Positions 1 through 6,104 are shown, counted from the first letter of the stretch. The stretch is 9,057 nt of DNA from Gammaproteobacteria bacterium (GCA_027451085.1 DAIDKA010000030.1:1-9057); one strand, 5' to 3'. Numbers and translations: made by a program. The notes: a model not told the origin generated them from the letters alone.

Positions 1-231
1 CGCCACCAGCTGCCAGATCTTGCGCGTGATCAGCACGATCAGGCCCAGCACGCCGACCAGATTCAGCAGCAGGATCCACGGCTGCAGGCGGCTGAACTCG
101 GAGGTGTTGCGGACGCTCTCCGCCAGCAGCAGCAGGATACCGGCGCCGATGGCGGTCCACAGCGTGACCTGCACCCAGGGGCCCCAGCGGCCCCAGCCAC
201 GCAGCACAGGTTTCAGTTCGTGAGGGACCAT
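1..231 (-). CDS. N-terminus of a membrane sensor histidine kinase, NtrY-like (partial, leaves the window)
   Basis: The reading frame starts at ATG (231-229) and stays open to base 1, giving 77 residues. Two hydrophobic segments are visible, about residues 19-40 and 51-70, separated by a very short polar link; a basic stretch (TRKIW) follows the second. No catalytic domain lies in the window, so the kinase call rests on this double-membrane anchor and on context: the gene after rsmB and DUF4390 in many Beta- and Gammaproteobacteria is an NtrY-type PAS/histidine kinase followed by an NtrX-type response regulator. The start overlaps the end of the DUF4390 gene by 19 bases, which implies translational coupling; no strong Shine-Dalgarno is seen. 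The substrate sensed cannot be read from this fragment. It could be another two-transmembrane protein, but the conserved position makes that less likely. Confidence 0.72.
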   Translation of the reverse strand, partial: MVPHELKPVLRGWGRWGPWVQVTLWTAIGAGILLLLAESVRNTSEFSRLQPWILLLNLVGVLGLIVLITRKIWQLVA

Positions 232-818
232 GTGTACCAGCTGCTCACACGGTTCCAGTCGTCAGTCCAGAAAAGCAGCGCCCGCAGCGAAGCCGACAGG
301 CGGCCGCGGCGGATGCCGGCGCGCACACTGACGGTGTAATGCTCACCGGGCTCCAGTTGCGACTCCACCAGCACCGGCCAGTTCTGCACGGTACCCAGGT
401 ACATGAGGGCGGCATCCAGGGTGGCGAAGGTCTGCTGGTCGCCGCTCTGCCGGTCGGTCACGATGTAACGGTCGCTGACGGTGTGGTAGATCAGATCGCG
501 GCGCAGGGTGAGATCGACGACGGTCGCGTCCATCCACAGGCGCCGCGTCCGCTCGATGCGCGTCTCCACATCGAACACCAGCGGCACGCCATCGCGCAGG
601 GCGTTGCTGATGGCATCGCTCATCGGGTAATCAATGTGGGCGCCGAGCTGGAACACACCCTTGTCGAGGTCGACCACGGCCGACTCGACCTGCAGCACCC
701 CATCCAGGGTGTCCGCCCGCCCCACGCAGACAAAACCAGACAGCATCAGGACGGCCACCAGTACCTGCAGGAGCCTGGAGGGGGAAGTGCGTGCAATGGC
801 GGCGGTTGCGGTGTTCAT
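213..818 (-). CDS. DUF4390 secreted protein
   Basis: A 201-residue protein of the DUF4390 family, whose biochemical role is not established. The N-terminus is a typical signal peptide: a short basic/polar lead (arginines at 10 and 15), a hydrophobic core at about residues 17-32, and a probable cleavage after Gly-Arg-Ala at 33-35, so the mature protein should be periplasmic or envelope-associated. The body shows family-like features: a conserved arginine-rich strand around residues 87-95, a YHTVSDRYIV stretch, a FATLDAALMYLG helix, and a Trp-rich C-terminus ending in SWYTWSLTN. The ATG at 818-816 shares four bases (ATGA) with the rsmB stop, and the next gene starts inside its 3' end. The frame stays open further upstream to 1058, but that extension would overlap rsmB by over 200 bases and would bury the signal peptide. 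The tight link with the kinase suggests, as inference, an accessory role in envelope sensing. Confidence 0.86.
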   Translation of the reverse strand: MNTATAAIARTSPSRLLQVLVAVLMLSGFVCVGRADTLDGVLQVESAVVDLDKGVFQLGAHIDYPMSDAISNALRDGVPLVFDVETRIERTRRLWMDATVVDLTLRRDLIYHTVSDRYIVTDRQSGDQQTFATLDAALMYLGTVQNWPVLVESQLEPGEHYTVSVRAGIRRGRLSASLRALLFWTDDWNRVSSWYTWSLTN

Positions 819-2107
819 GATTTTGTAATGCAAGCATAATAGAACCCATCCGTGCCCGCCTGCGCCCCGGGCAGCAGTTGCACCCCGTGGCGCAGCCCGA
901 TGGCGCCGGGCGCCCGCAGCGCAAGCGGCGCCGGCCCGGCAATCTGCGCGGCAGGCTCTGCATCCAGGAACCGGCCGAGCACCGATTCGTTCTCCTGCGG
1001 AAAAACTGAACAGGTGCAGTAGAGCAGGCGGCCGCCTGCCGCAAGCAGGCTGAAGCACCGCCTCAGAACCGCAAGCTGCGTGGCGGCCAGCGGTTCGAGG
1101 TCACTGCGCCTGCGCAGCAGCTTGATGTCAGGATGGCGCCGGATCACGCCGGTCGCCGAACACGGCGCGTCCAGCAGGATGCGATCGAAAGGCCGGGCCA
1201 GCTCCTCGCAGCCTGCGCCACCTTGCACCACATGCGCCATGTCCACGGCCAGCAGGCGGGCGGTGCGGCCGGCGCGATCGAGGTTCTCGCGCACCCGCGT
1301 AAGCCGCGCGGCATCGACGTCGGCGGCCACAAGGCCGGCGAGGCCCGGTGTGCGCTCGAGGATATGCAGGGTCTTGCCGCCAGGCGCGGCGCAGGCGTCC
1401 AGCACATGCATGCCGGCTTGCGCCTCCAGCAGTTCGGCGGCCAGCTGCGCGCCCGCATCCTGCACCGATACGCGGCCAGCGGCAAAACCCGGTATGCCCT
1501 GCACCGGCAGCGGCGCGGACAGCTGCACCGCCGCTGGCGTCCAGGACAGCGCCTGACCTTCCAGACCGGCCGCGCGCAACTCGTCCAGAAAGGCGGCCAC
1601 CGTCGTGCGCGACAGGTCCACGCGCAGTGTCAGGGGTGGATGGGCGTTGTTGGCTTCGAGGATGGTGCGCCACTGCTGCGGCCAGGCGCTCCTGAGGACC
1701 TCGACCAGCCAGGCGGGATGGGCGGTGGCCGCGGCCGGATCGGTGTCGACAGCCGCGAACAGCTCCTTCCTTTGTGTGGCAAAGCGCCGCAGGACGGCGT
1801 TCACCATGCCGGCGGCATGGGCATGACCCAGCACCCGCGCGGACTCAACGGCCTCATGCACCGTGCGTTCGGGTGGATTGCGCGAGTACTCGACCTGGTG
1901 CGCAGCGACGATCAGCAGCGCATGCAGTAGCGGGTCCATGCCGCGCTTGCGCGCCAGCAGCGACTCGACCGCCGGGGCCAGCCGCAGGTACCAGCGCAGG
2001 CTGCCCAGGGTGATGGCGCGCACGGCGGCCCGGCCCGCAATCTCAGCCGGCTCTGCGGCATCCACCAGCAACGCATCGGCGGAGCGCCCGCGCCGCACGG
2101 CCGCCAC
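815..2107 (-). CDS. rsmB: 16S rRNA (cytosine(967)-C(5))-methyltransferase RsmB
   Basis: RsmB (Sun/Fmu) uses SAM to methylate C967 of 16S rRNA. Numbering from the GTG at 2107 (430 residues), an N-terminal NusB-like helical RNA-binding domain spans about 1-125. The Rossmann methyltransferase domain follows, with the SAM loop DACAAPGGK at 237-245, motif IV DAPCSATGVIRRHPD with Cys316, and the catalytic TCS motif with Cys366. These are the two cysteines of the m5C mechanism. The C-terminus GFYYACI is also typical. The GTG is the first conventional start, but it clips the first NusB helix. Seventeen more in-frame codons, including an AQAARAV stretch that aligns with the family N-terminus, run back to an ATA at 2158 preceded by a strong Shine-Dalgarno. 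The true product is therefore probably 447 residues. The stop overlaps the DUF4390 start (ATGA). Confidence 0.96.
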   Translation of the reverse strand: MAAVRRGRSADALLVDAAEPAEIAGRAAVRAITLGSLRWYLRLAPAVESLLARKRGMDPLLHALLIVAAHQVEYSRNPPERTVHEAVESARVLGHAHAAGMVNAVLRRFATQRKELFAAVDTDPAAATAHPAWLVEVLRSAWPQQWRTILEANNAHPPLTLRVDLSRTTVAAFLDELRAAGLEGQALSWTPAAVQLSAPLPVQGIPGFAAGRVSVQDAGAQLAAELLEAQAGMHVLDACAAPGGKTLHILERTPGLAGLVAADVDAARLTRVRENLDRAGRTARLLAVDMAHVVQGGAGCEELARPFDRILLDAPCSATGVIRRHPDIKLLRRRSDLEPLAATQLAVLRRCFSLLAAGGRLLYCTCSVFPQENESVLGRFLDAEPAAQIAGPAPLALRAPGAIGLRHGVQLLPGAQAGTDGFYYACITKS

Positions 2108-2154
2108 GGCTCGGGCCGCCTGCGCCAGCGCCTCGGTGCGGGGTCCGGGCGCGG

Positions 2155-3102
2155 CTATCCCAGCCTCCCCGCGGCAGCGCCGATTCCCTCAAGATATCTG
2201 AAGAACTCCCGGCCGCTGACCGCGTTGCGCCCGGCCCGCTGCACGCGCGTCACATGCAGCCTGCCCTGGCCGCAGGCCACCACCAGTGCCTCACCTTCGA
2301 GTCCCAGCACTGCACCGGGCACAGCCGCGCGCGAGGACGGCAGGGCCTGCGCCTCGTATATACGCAGCTGTTCGCGTCCGCTTCCGAACAGCGTGTCAGC
2401 CACTGGCCTGGGATTGAAGGCACGGACCTGGCGCGCGATCGCGTCCGCGTCGGCAGACCAGTCGATGCGGGCTTCAGCCTTGTCCAGCTTGGCTGCATAA
2501 GTGATCCCTTGTGCCGGCTGCGGCACGGCATGCACACCGCCGGCCTCAAGCTGCGGCAACAGGCGCATCAGCGCCCCGGCGCCCAGCAGGCTCAATTGCT
2601 CATCCAGCTGGCCGGCGGTCGCACCCGCAGGGATGGGCCATTGCTCCTGCAGCAGCATGGCGCCGGTATCCAGGCCGGTATCCATCTGCATCAGGGTGAC
2701 GCCGGTGGCGGCATCGCCGGCCAGGATCGCGCGCTGGATGGGCGCCGCACCGCGCCAGCGCGGCAGCAGGGAGGCGTGGATGTTGATGCAGCCCAGCCTC
2801 GGGATGGTCAGCGCCGCGGGCGGCAGGAGCTGCCCGTACGCCACCACCACCAGCAGGTCGGGCGCCAGTTCGCGCAGCACCGCCTGTCCTTCCGGGGTCT
2901 TCAGGCTCTGCGGCTGGTGCACGGCGAGGCCGCGGCGCAGCGCGGCATCCTTCACCGGGCTGGCGGCTAGCGCACGGCCGCGGCCCTTGGGCCGATCCGG
3001 CTGGGTCAGCACGCCCACGACCGGATGGCCGGACGCCACCAGCGCGTCGAGCGGCGGCACCGCGAAATCCGGCGTGCCGGCAAAGGCGATGCGCAAGGTC
3101 AA
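2155..3102 (-). CDS. fmt: Methionyl-tRNA formyltransferase Fmt
   Basis: Fmt transfers a formyl group from 10-formyl-tetrahydrofolate to the amino group of methionine on initiator tRNA, in the cytoplasm. The 315-residue length is normal. The N-terminal formyltransferase domain opens with RIAFAGTPDFAVPPL and carries the catalytic triad Asn107, His109 and Asp145 in the family motifs (INIHASLLPRWRGAAPIQ and MDTGLDTG). The C-terminal OB-like tRNA-binding domain begins near residue 205 (ARIDWSADADAI, RAFNPRP). Translation appears to start at TTG (3102-3100), which shares four bases (TTGA) with the def stop. A second TTG six bases further in is possible, but the first gives the usual residues before the first strand. 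No good Shine-Dalgarno precedes it, so coupling to def translation is likely. The TAG stop lies in the ATAG sequence where rsmB may begin. Confidence 0.97.
   Translation of the reverse strand: MTLRIAFAGTPDFAVPPLDALVASGHPVVGVLTQPDRPKGRGRALAASPVKDAALRRGLAVHQPQSLKTPEGQAVLRELAPDLLVVVAYGQLLPPAALTIPRLGCINIHASLLPRWRGAAPIQRAILAGDAATGVTLMQMDTGLDTGAMLLQEQWPIPAGATAGQLDEQLSLLGAGALMRLLPQLEAGGVHAVPQPAQGITYAAKLDKAEARIDWSADADAIARQVRAFNPRPVADTLFGSGREQLRIYEAQALPSSRAAVPGAVLGLEGEALVVACGQGRLHVTRVQRAGRNAVSGREFFRYLEGIGAAAGRLG
2164..2170 (-). promoter_or_regulatory. Shine-Dalgarno GGGGAGG placed for an ATA start of rsmB at 2158
   Basis: On the minus strand GGGGAGG ends five bases before ATA (2158-2156). That is normal ribosome-binding spacing for this codon and is 56 bases from the GTG at 2107. 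The ATA overlaps the fmt stop TAG as ATAG, matching the overlap style of the neighbouring genes. The site sits inside the last codons of fmt, so it could be chance in GC-rich DNA. Its spacing, and the homologous residues encoded just after it, argue that it is used. Confidence 0.55.
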
Positions 3103-3644
3103 AGCGCCCGGTGACCCTGTGCGGTGTCCGCCGCCCGGCGGGCGGCGCGCTCCTTGCGGTCCTTCTCGAGCTTTTTGCGGATGCGGTCGCGCTTGAGGTC
3201 GGACAGGTAGTCCACGAACAGCTTGCCGTCGAGATGATCCATCTCATGCTGCAGGCAGACCCCGAGCATCCCATCGAGGTCGCGCTCGAACACGGCACCT
3301 GTCCGGTCCAGGGCTCGCACGCGCACCTGTTCGGCGCGCTGAACATCGTCGAAAACACCCGGAACGGACAGACATCCCTCTTCAGTCTTGGCTTTTCCCT
3401 GCCTGCTGAGGATTTCCGGGTTGATGAACACCAGCGGTTCACTCCTGTCCTCGGACACATCGATGACGATGAGACGGTGATGCCAGTCGATCTGGCTGGC
3501 GGCCAGGCCGATGCCGGGTGCTGCGTACATGGTCTCGAACATGTCGTCGATGCGGCGCTGCAGGGCGTCATCGAACTGCGCCACCGGCTCGGCGCGGGTG
3601 CGCAGACGGGGGTCAGGGTATTCCAGGATGGTAAGGAGTGCCAT
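3099..3644 (-). CDS. def: Peptide deformylase
   Basis: Def removes the N-formyl group from nascent polypeptides at the ribosome exit, using a bound divalent metal (usually iron). The 181-residue protein has all three signature motifs: GIGLAASQ at 44-51, EGCLSVPG at 89-96 with metal ligand Cys91, and HEMDH at 133-137 with ligands His133 and His137 and catalytic Glu134. The N-terminus MALLTILEYPDPRLR is the standard family start and fixes the ATG at 3644-3642, although the frame is open further upstream. The C-terminal 30 or so residues are highly basic (KKLEKDRKERAARRAA), in keeping with a helix that contacts the ribosome. Def heads the operon and overlaps fmt by four bases. The leader of about 110 bases from the predicted promoter contains a triple 9-bp repeat; no obvious Shine-Dalgarno precedes the ATG. 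Confidence 0.97.
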   Translation of the reverse strand: MALLTILEYPDPRLRTRAEPVAQFDDALQRRIDDMFETMYAAPGIGLAASQIDWHHRLIVIDVSEDRSEPLVFINPEILSRQGKAKTEEGCLSVPGVFDDVQRAEQVRVRALDRTGAVFERDLDGMLGVCLQHEMDHLDGKLFVDYLSDLKRDRIRKKLEKDRKERAARRAADTAQGHRAL

Positions 3645-3679
3645 GGCGTCGGAAGCAGGTAGTATGTGGGCCGTACAGG

Positions 3680-3706
3680 CCTTGCGGGCCTTGCGGGCCT
3701 TGCGGG
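3680..3706. repeat. Three tandem copies of a 9-bp unit in the def leader
   Basis: CCTTGCGGG on the plus strand occurs three times without interruption or mismatch. On the minus strand it lies 36-62 bases upstream of the def start, inside the predicted untranslated leader. Because the unit is nine bases, the upstream frame in register with def would read Ala-Arg-Lys repeats, but nothing suggests that this is translated. Slippage could change the copy number. There are too few copies, with no spacers, for a CRISPR. Confidence 0.9.
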
Positions 3707-3761
3707 CACGTGAACCAGCGCACAAACTTGGCAACAGGTCATGTGCTGGCGGGCAAGCACG

Positions 3762-3770
3762 ATTATAACA
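3762..3770 (-). promoter_or_regulatory. Extended -10 promoter for def-fmt-rsmB operon
   Basis: The minus strand reads TGTTATAAT: a consensus TATAAT (3767-3762) preceded by TGn, the extended -10 form that can work without a good -35. No TTGACA-like hexamer is visible 16-18 bases upstream. Transcription would begin near 3755, giving a leader of about 110 bases to def. The same bases read TATAAC on the plus strand (3764-3769), so the divergent lipoprotein gene may share or compete for this element. Confidence 0.55.
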
Positions 3771-3800
3771 GCCGGGCTGCTGCCCCACCCCGAAGGTTGA

Positions 3801-3810
3801 GGAGGGGAGA
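3801..3810 (+). promoter_or_regulatory. Strong ribosome binding site of the LysM lipoprotein gene
   Basis: GGAGGGGAGA lies four bases before the ATG at 3815 and contains near-consensus Shine-Dalgarno cores at good spacing. It decides the start of the downstream gene, whose frame is open upstream as far as a GTG at 3638. It is one of the two best Shine-Dalgarno sequences in the window and implies efficient translation. Confidence 0.85.
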
Positions 3811-3814
3811 ATTG

Positions 3815-5041
3815 ATGTCCAGTCACCCACACAAGTCCAGCCTGACCCTGGGTCTGGCCGCCACGATCGCCTTCGCGGGAACACTCGCCGGATGCGCTTC
3901 GGCGCCCCAGGAAGATGTCGCGGCCCCGCAGGCCACCGGGCCCGAGGTGCGTGCCCCGCAGACCCTCACCGCCACCGAGGCCGCCATCCAGGCTGCAGGC
4001 GCCACCGCCGGTGCGCCGACGGTGCAGGTCACCTCCACCCAGGACCTGCTGCGGCCGGATGCGCCGAAGCAGTACACGGTCAAGCGCGGCGACACCCTCT
4101 GGGACATCGCCGGCCTGTTCCTGAAGAACCCGTGGACCTGGCCGGAGATCTGGTACGTCAATCCGGACATCAAGAATCCGCATCTTATTTATCCCGGCGA
4201 CGTGCTCGTGCTCGCCCGCGGCGCCGACGGCCGGCCGCAGATCATCCTGGGGACGGCCAGCCCGCTGCGACTGCACCCGCAATTGCGCGCCGATCCGCTG
4301 GACACGGCGGTACCGACCATTCCGTACGCTTCGATCGCGGCTTTTCTCAGCCGCCCATCGCTGCTGGCGAAGGAAGAAATCAAGAACGCGCCCTACGTCC
4401 TGGGGTTCGACGACGAACACCAGGCTGCCGGCACCGGCTACGTGGTCTACGCGCGTGGCTTGAAGGACGCAGCAGTGGGGGCGCGCTACAGCGTCGTGCA
4501 CGTCGGCCAGGCCATCGTCGACCCCGAGGATGGCAAGACGCTGGGATACGAAGGCGTCTACGCCGGCACCGCCGTGGTGCAGCGCCCGGCCAGGATCACC
4601 AAGACCGTCCTGGTGGATTCGGCGCGCGAGACGCTGAGCGGTGATCCCATGGTGCCGGATTCGGCCACGACGCCCCTGAACTTCACTCCGCACGCGCCGG
4701 CGCACCCGCTCAAGGGCCAGATCATCGCCATGGTGGACGGCACCGGCGACGGCACGGACACCTTCGGCCAGTACGACATTGTGGTCATCAACCGCGGTGA
4801 TCGCGACGGCGTCGGTCCGGGCACCGTGCTGGCCATCAACGAGGCCGGCTATCTTGCCGAGGACCATGGCGTGAGCGCCGGCGATGGCAAACTGGAGTTC
4901 ATGTTCAGTCACAACGTCCGCCTGCCCGGTGAACGCGCGGGCACATTGCTGGTGTTCAAGTCCTACGACCGGATGAGCTACGCCCTGGTGGTTGGCGCTT
5001 CCCGGCAGATGCGCGTTCTGGACGTCGTCCACAACCCGTAG
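3815..5041 (+). CDS. LysM-domain lipoprotein, TsaP-like
   Basis: A 408-residue envelope protein. Residues 1-27 form a lipoprotein signal: polar start, hydrophobic core at about 10-24, and lipobox LAGC with Cys27. Residues 28-29 (Ala-Ser), with no Asp at +2, predict outer-membrane sorting. A proline/alanine-rich linker leads to one LysM peptidoglycan-binding domain at about 86-133 (YTVKRGDTLWDIAG through IYPGDVLVL), with the WTWPEIWYVNPDIKNPHLI insert typical of this subfamily. The C-terminal half is rich in beta strands, with FlgT/TsaP-like text near 300-345 (GQIIAMVDG, YDIVVINRGDRDGVGPGTVL). Genes of this type regularly sit between def and dprA; the Pseudomonas PA0020 neighbourhood is an example. 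Relatives in Neisseria and Myxococcus (TsaP) anchor the type IV pilus secretin to peptidoglycan. The pilus role here is inference; LysM lipoprotein is certain. Confidence 0.9.
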   Translation: MSSHPHKSSLTLGLAATIAFAGTLAGCASAPQEDVAAPQATGPEVRAPQTLTATEAAIQAAGATAGAPTVQVTSTQDLLRPDAPKQYTVKRGDTLWDIAGLFLKNPWTWPEIWYVNPDIKNPHLIYPGDVLVLARGADGRPQIILGTASPLRLHPQLRADPLDTAVPTIPYASIAAFLSRPSLLAKEEIKNAPYVLGFDDEHQAAGTGYVVYARGLKDAAVGARYSVVHVGQAIVDPEDGKTLGYEGVYAGTAVVQRPARITKTVLVDSARETLSGDPMVPDSATTPLNFTPHAPAHPLKGQIIAMVDGTGDGTDTFGQYDIVVINRGDRDGVGPGTVLAINEAGYLAEDHGVSAGDGKLEFMFSHNVRLPGERAGTLLVFKSYDRMSYALVVGASRQMRVLDVVHNP

Positions 5042-5086
5042 CAGCAGCCCGTACGTCGCGCGCAGCCCTGTCCGGGCGGCGCGGCG

Positions 5087-5108
5087 CATGCTCGACCCAT
5101 GGAGCATG
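5087..5108 (+). other. Hairpin enclosing the dprA start codon
   Basis: CATGCTC (5087-5093) and GAGCATG (5102-5108) are perfect 7-bp complements around an 8-base loop, GACCCATG, whose last three bases are the dprA ATG (5099-5101). In mRNA the start codon would be presented in the loop. Two out-of-frame ATGs lie in the stem arms (5088 and 5106). No Shine-Dalgarno is recognisable upstream. The structure could limit or time initiation, or could be chance. Confidence 0.5.
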
Positions 5109-6028
5109 ACTGTGACCCTGGAACCGGACCTCGCACCCCGGGCACCCTCGTCCTGGAACGCGGAGCGCCGGACTATCCATCACAGCTGTTACAGCTGCCC
5201 CGCCCGCCGTCGCTGCTGTACGTTCGCGGTTCGCCCGCGGTGCTGTCCACGCCCCAGATCGCCATCGTAGGCGCCCGCACAGCCTCTGCGGCAGGTCGCG
5301 CCACGGCGTTCGCGTTTGCGTCCACCCTGGCCGGAGCCGGACTCACCGTGACCAGCGGGCTTGCCACCGGAATCGACACCGCGGGCCACGAAGGCGCGCT
5401 GTGCGGCGGCGGCGCGACCGTTGCGTTGTGCGCCCACGGGCTGGACCGGGTCTACCCGGCCCACAACCTGAAGCTCGCCCGGCGGATCCAGGCCTGTGGT
5501 GCCCTCGCCAGCATCCATCCCGACGGCCACAGTCCCCGGCGGCAGTTCTTCCCAGGGCGCAACGCCCTGATCAGTGCCCTCGCTGTTGCAGTGCTGGTGG
5601 TGGAAGCGCGCCCGGGCAGCGGTTCCCTGATCACGGCGCACCATGCCCGCACCCAGGGCCGACCCCTGTTTGCCATACCAGGCAGCATCCGTGATCCTCT
5701 GGCCGAGGGCTGCAACCAGCTCATCCGGGACGGCGCAAGGGCCGTGACCGACCCGCGCGAACTTCTGTCCGATCTTGGTTTTCAATCTGAAATTCAATCA
5801 CTTGCAGGCCACCAGATCAGCCCGGCCCGCGCCTCCCAGGGACGCCCGTCATTGGACAAGCCCCTGGAAATGCTGTTAGATGCCGCTGGCTTCGAGCCTG
5901 TAGGCATCGATTTCCTGAGCCGTAGCACGGGCCTGTCCGCGGCGGCCGTGGCGTCCATGTTGCTGTTGCTCGAGCTCCAGGGGCGGATCGCGCCCCAGCC
6001 TGGCGGCCGGTACCTCCGCCTGAACTGA
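5099..6028 (+). CDS. dprA: DNA-processing protein DprA (short, divergent form)
   Basis: DprA (Smf) binds incoming single-stranded DNA during natural transformation and loads RecA. The 309-residue protein carries the Rossmann-like DprA domain at about 20-225: IAIVGAR at 54-60, TSGLATGIDTAGH at 85-97, GLDRVYP at 114-120, FFPGRN at 150-155, and the nucleotide/ssDNA loop GSGSLITA at 173-180. A C-terminal winged-helix (DML1-like) domain lies at about 253-308. The N-terminal SAM-like helical domain of many DprA proteins is absent: only 57 bases separate it from the previous gene, and the in-frame stop at 5039 leaves no earlier start. Usual family residues are altered: the SE-x-P region reads ASIHPDG, and FPxRNRI reads FPGRNALI. 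It follows the lipoprotein gene in the same frame. No good Shine-Dalgarno is seen, and the start lies in a hairpin loop. DprA is certain; full activity is not. Confidence 0.93.
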   Translation: MEHDCDPGTGPRTPGTLVLERGAPDYPSQLLQLPRPPSLLYVRGSPAVLSTPQIAIVGARTASAAGRATAFAFASTLAGAGLTVTSGLATGIDTAGHEGALCGGGATVALCAHGLDRVYPAHNLKLARRIQACGALASIHPDGHSPRRQFFPGRNALISALAVAVLVVEARPGSGSLITAHHARTQGRPLFAIPGSIRDPLAEGCNQLIRDGARAVTDPRELLSDLGFQSEIQSLAGHQISPARASQGRPSLDKPLEMLLDAAGFEPVGIDFLSRSTGLSAAAVASMLLLLELQGRIAPQPGGRYLRLN

Positions 6029-6051
6029 CCCTGCAAAGATCCTGTTTTGCG

Positions 6052-6081
6052 GAAGCGGGCAAAAGGGCCGCAGGCCGCTTC
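6052..6081 (+). other. Weak inverted repeat between dprA and smg
   Basis: GAAGCGG (6052-6058) pairs perfectly with CCGCTTC (6075-6081) across a 16-base loop in the 76-base gap between the two genes. No T-run follows, so it is not an intrinsic terminator. It may be a leader or mRNA-processing structure for smg, or chance in GC-rich sequence. Confidence 0.3.
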
Positions 6082-6104
6082 GCCGCGATTGACAAGCAAG
6101 CTCC

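Noticed and set aside
819..1058. An 80-codon upstream extension of the DUF4390 gene
   Set aside because: It lies wholly within rsmB in another frame and would bury the signal peptide; the ATG at 818 has the usual ATGA coupling.
1133..1930. 265-codon plus-strand frame antisense to rsmB
   Set aside because: RsmB carries all catalytic motifs on the other strand; the plus-strand product is low-complexity Arg/Gly/Ala/His-rich text without a domain.
3131..3145. GC palindrome near the 3' end of def as a terminator
   Set aside because: It codes for the Ala/Arg-rich Def tail, has no T-run on either side, and fmt continues directly.
3680..3706. CRISPR array
   Set aside because: The units are only 9 bp, directly adjoining, without spacers and without cas genes.
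3638..3814. Upstream extension of the LysM gene to a GTG at 3638
   Set aside because: It would overlap the def start and displace the lipoprotein signal from the N-terminus; the ATG at 3815 has a strong Shine-Dalgarno.
2600..5107. Open reading frame of 835 codons on the minus strand spanning fmt, def, the intergenic region and the lipoprotein gene
   Set aside because: It is antisense to a clear lipoprotein gene and out of frame with def and fmt; the translation has no recognisable domain. High GC content produces such stop-free shadows.
3815..6028. LysM-DprA fusion by read-through of the TAG at 5039
   Set aside because: The two share a frame, but the linker has no conserved content and one partner is a secreted lipoprotein while DprA is cytoplasmic; the shared frame is coincidence.
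6089..6094. TTGACA just before smg as a -35 box
   Set aside because: A matching -10 would fall inside smg and nothing resembling TATAAT is there at 16-18 bases spacing.
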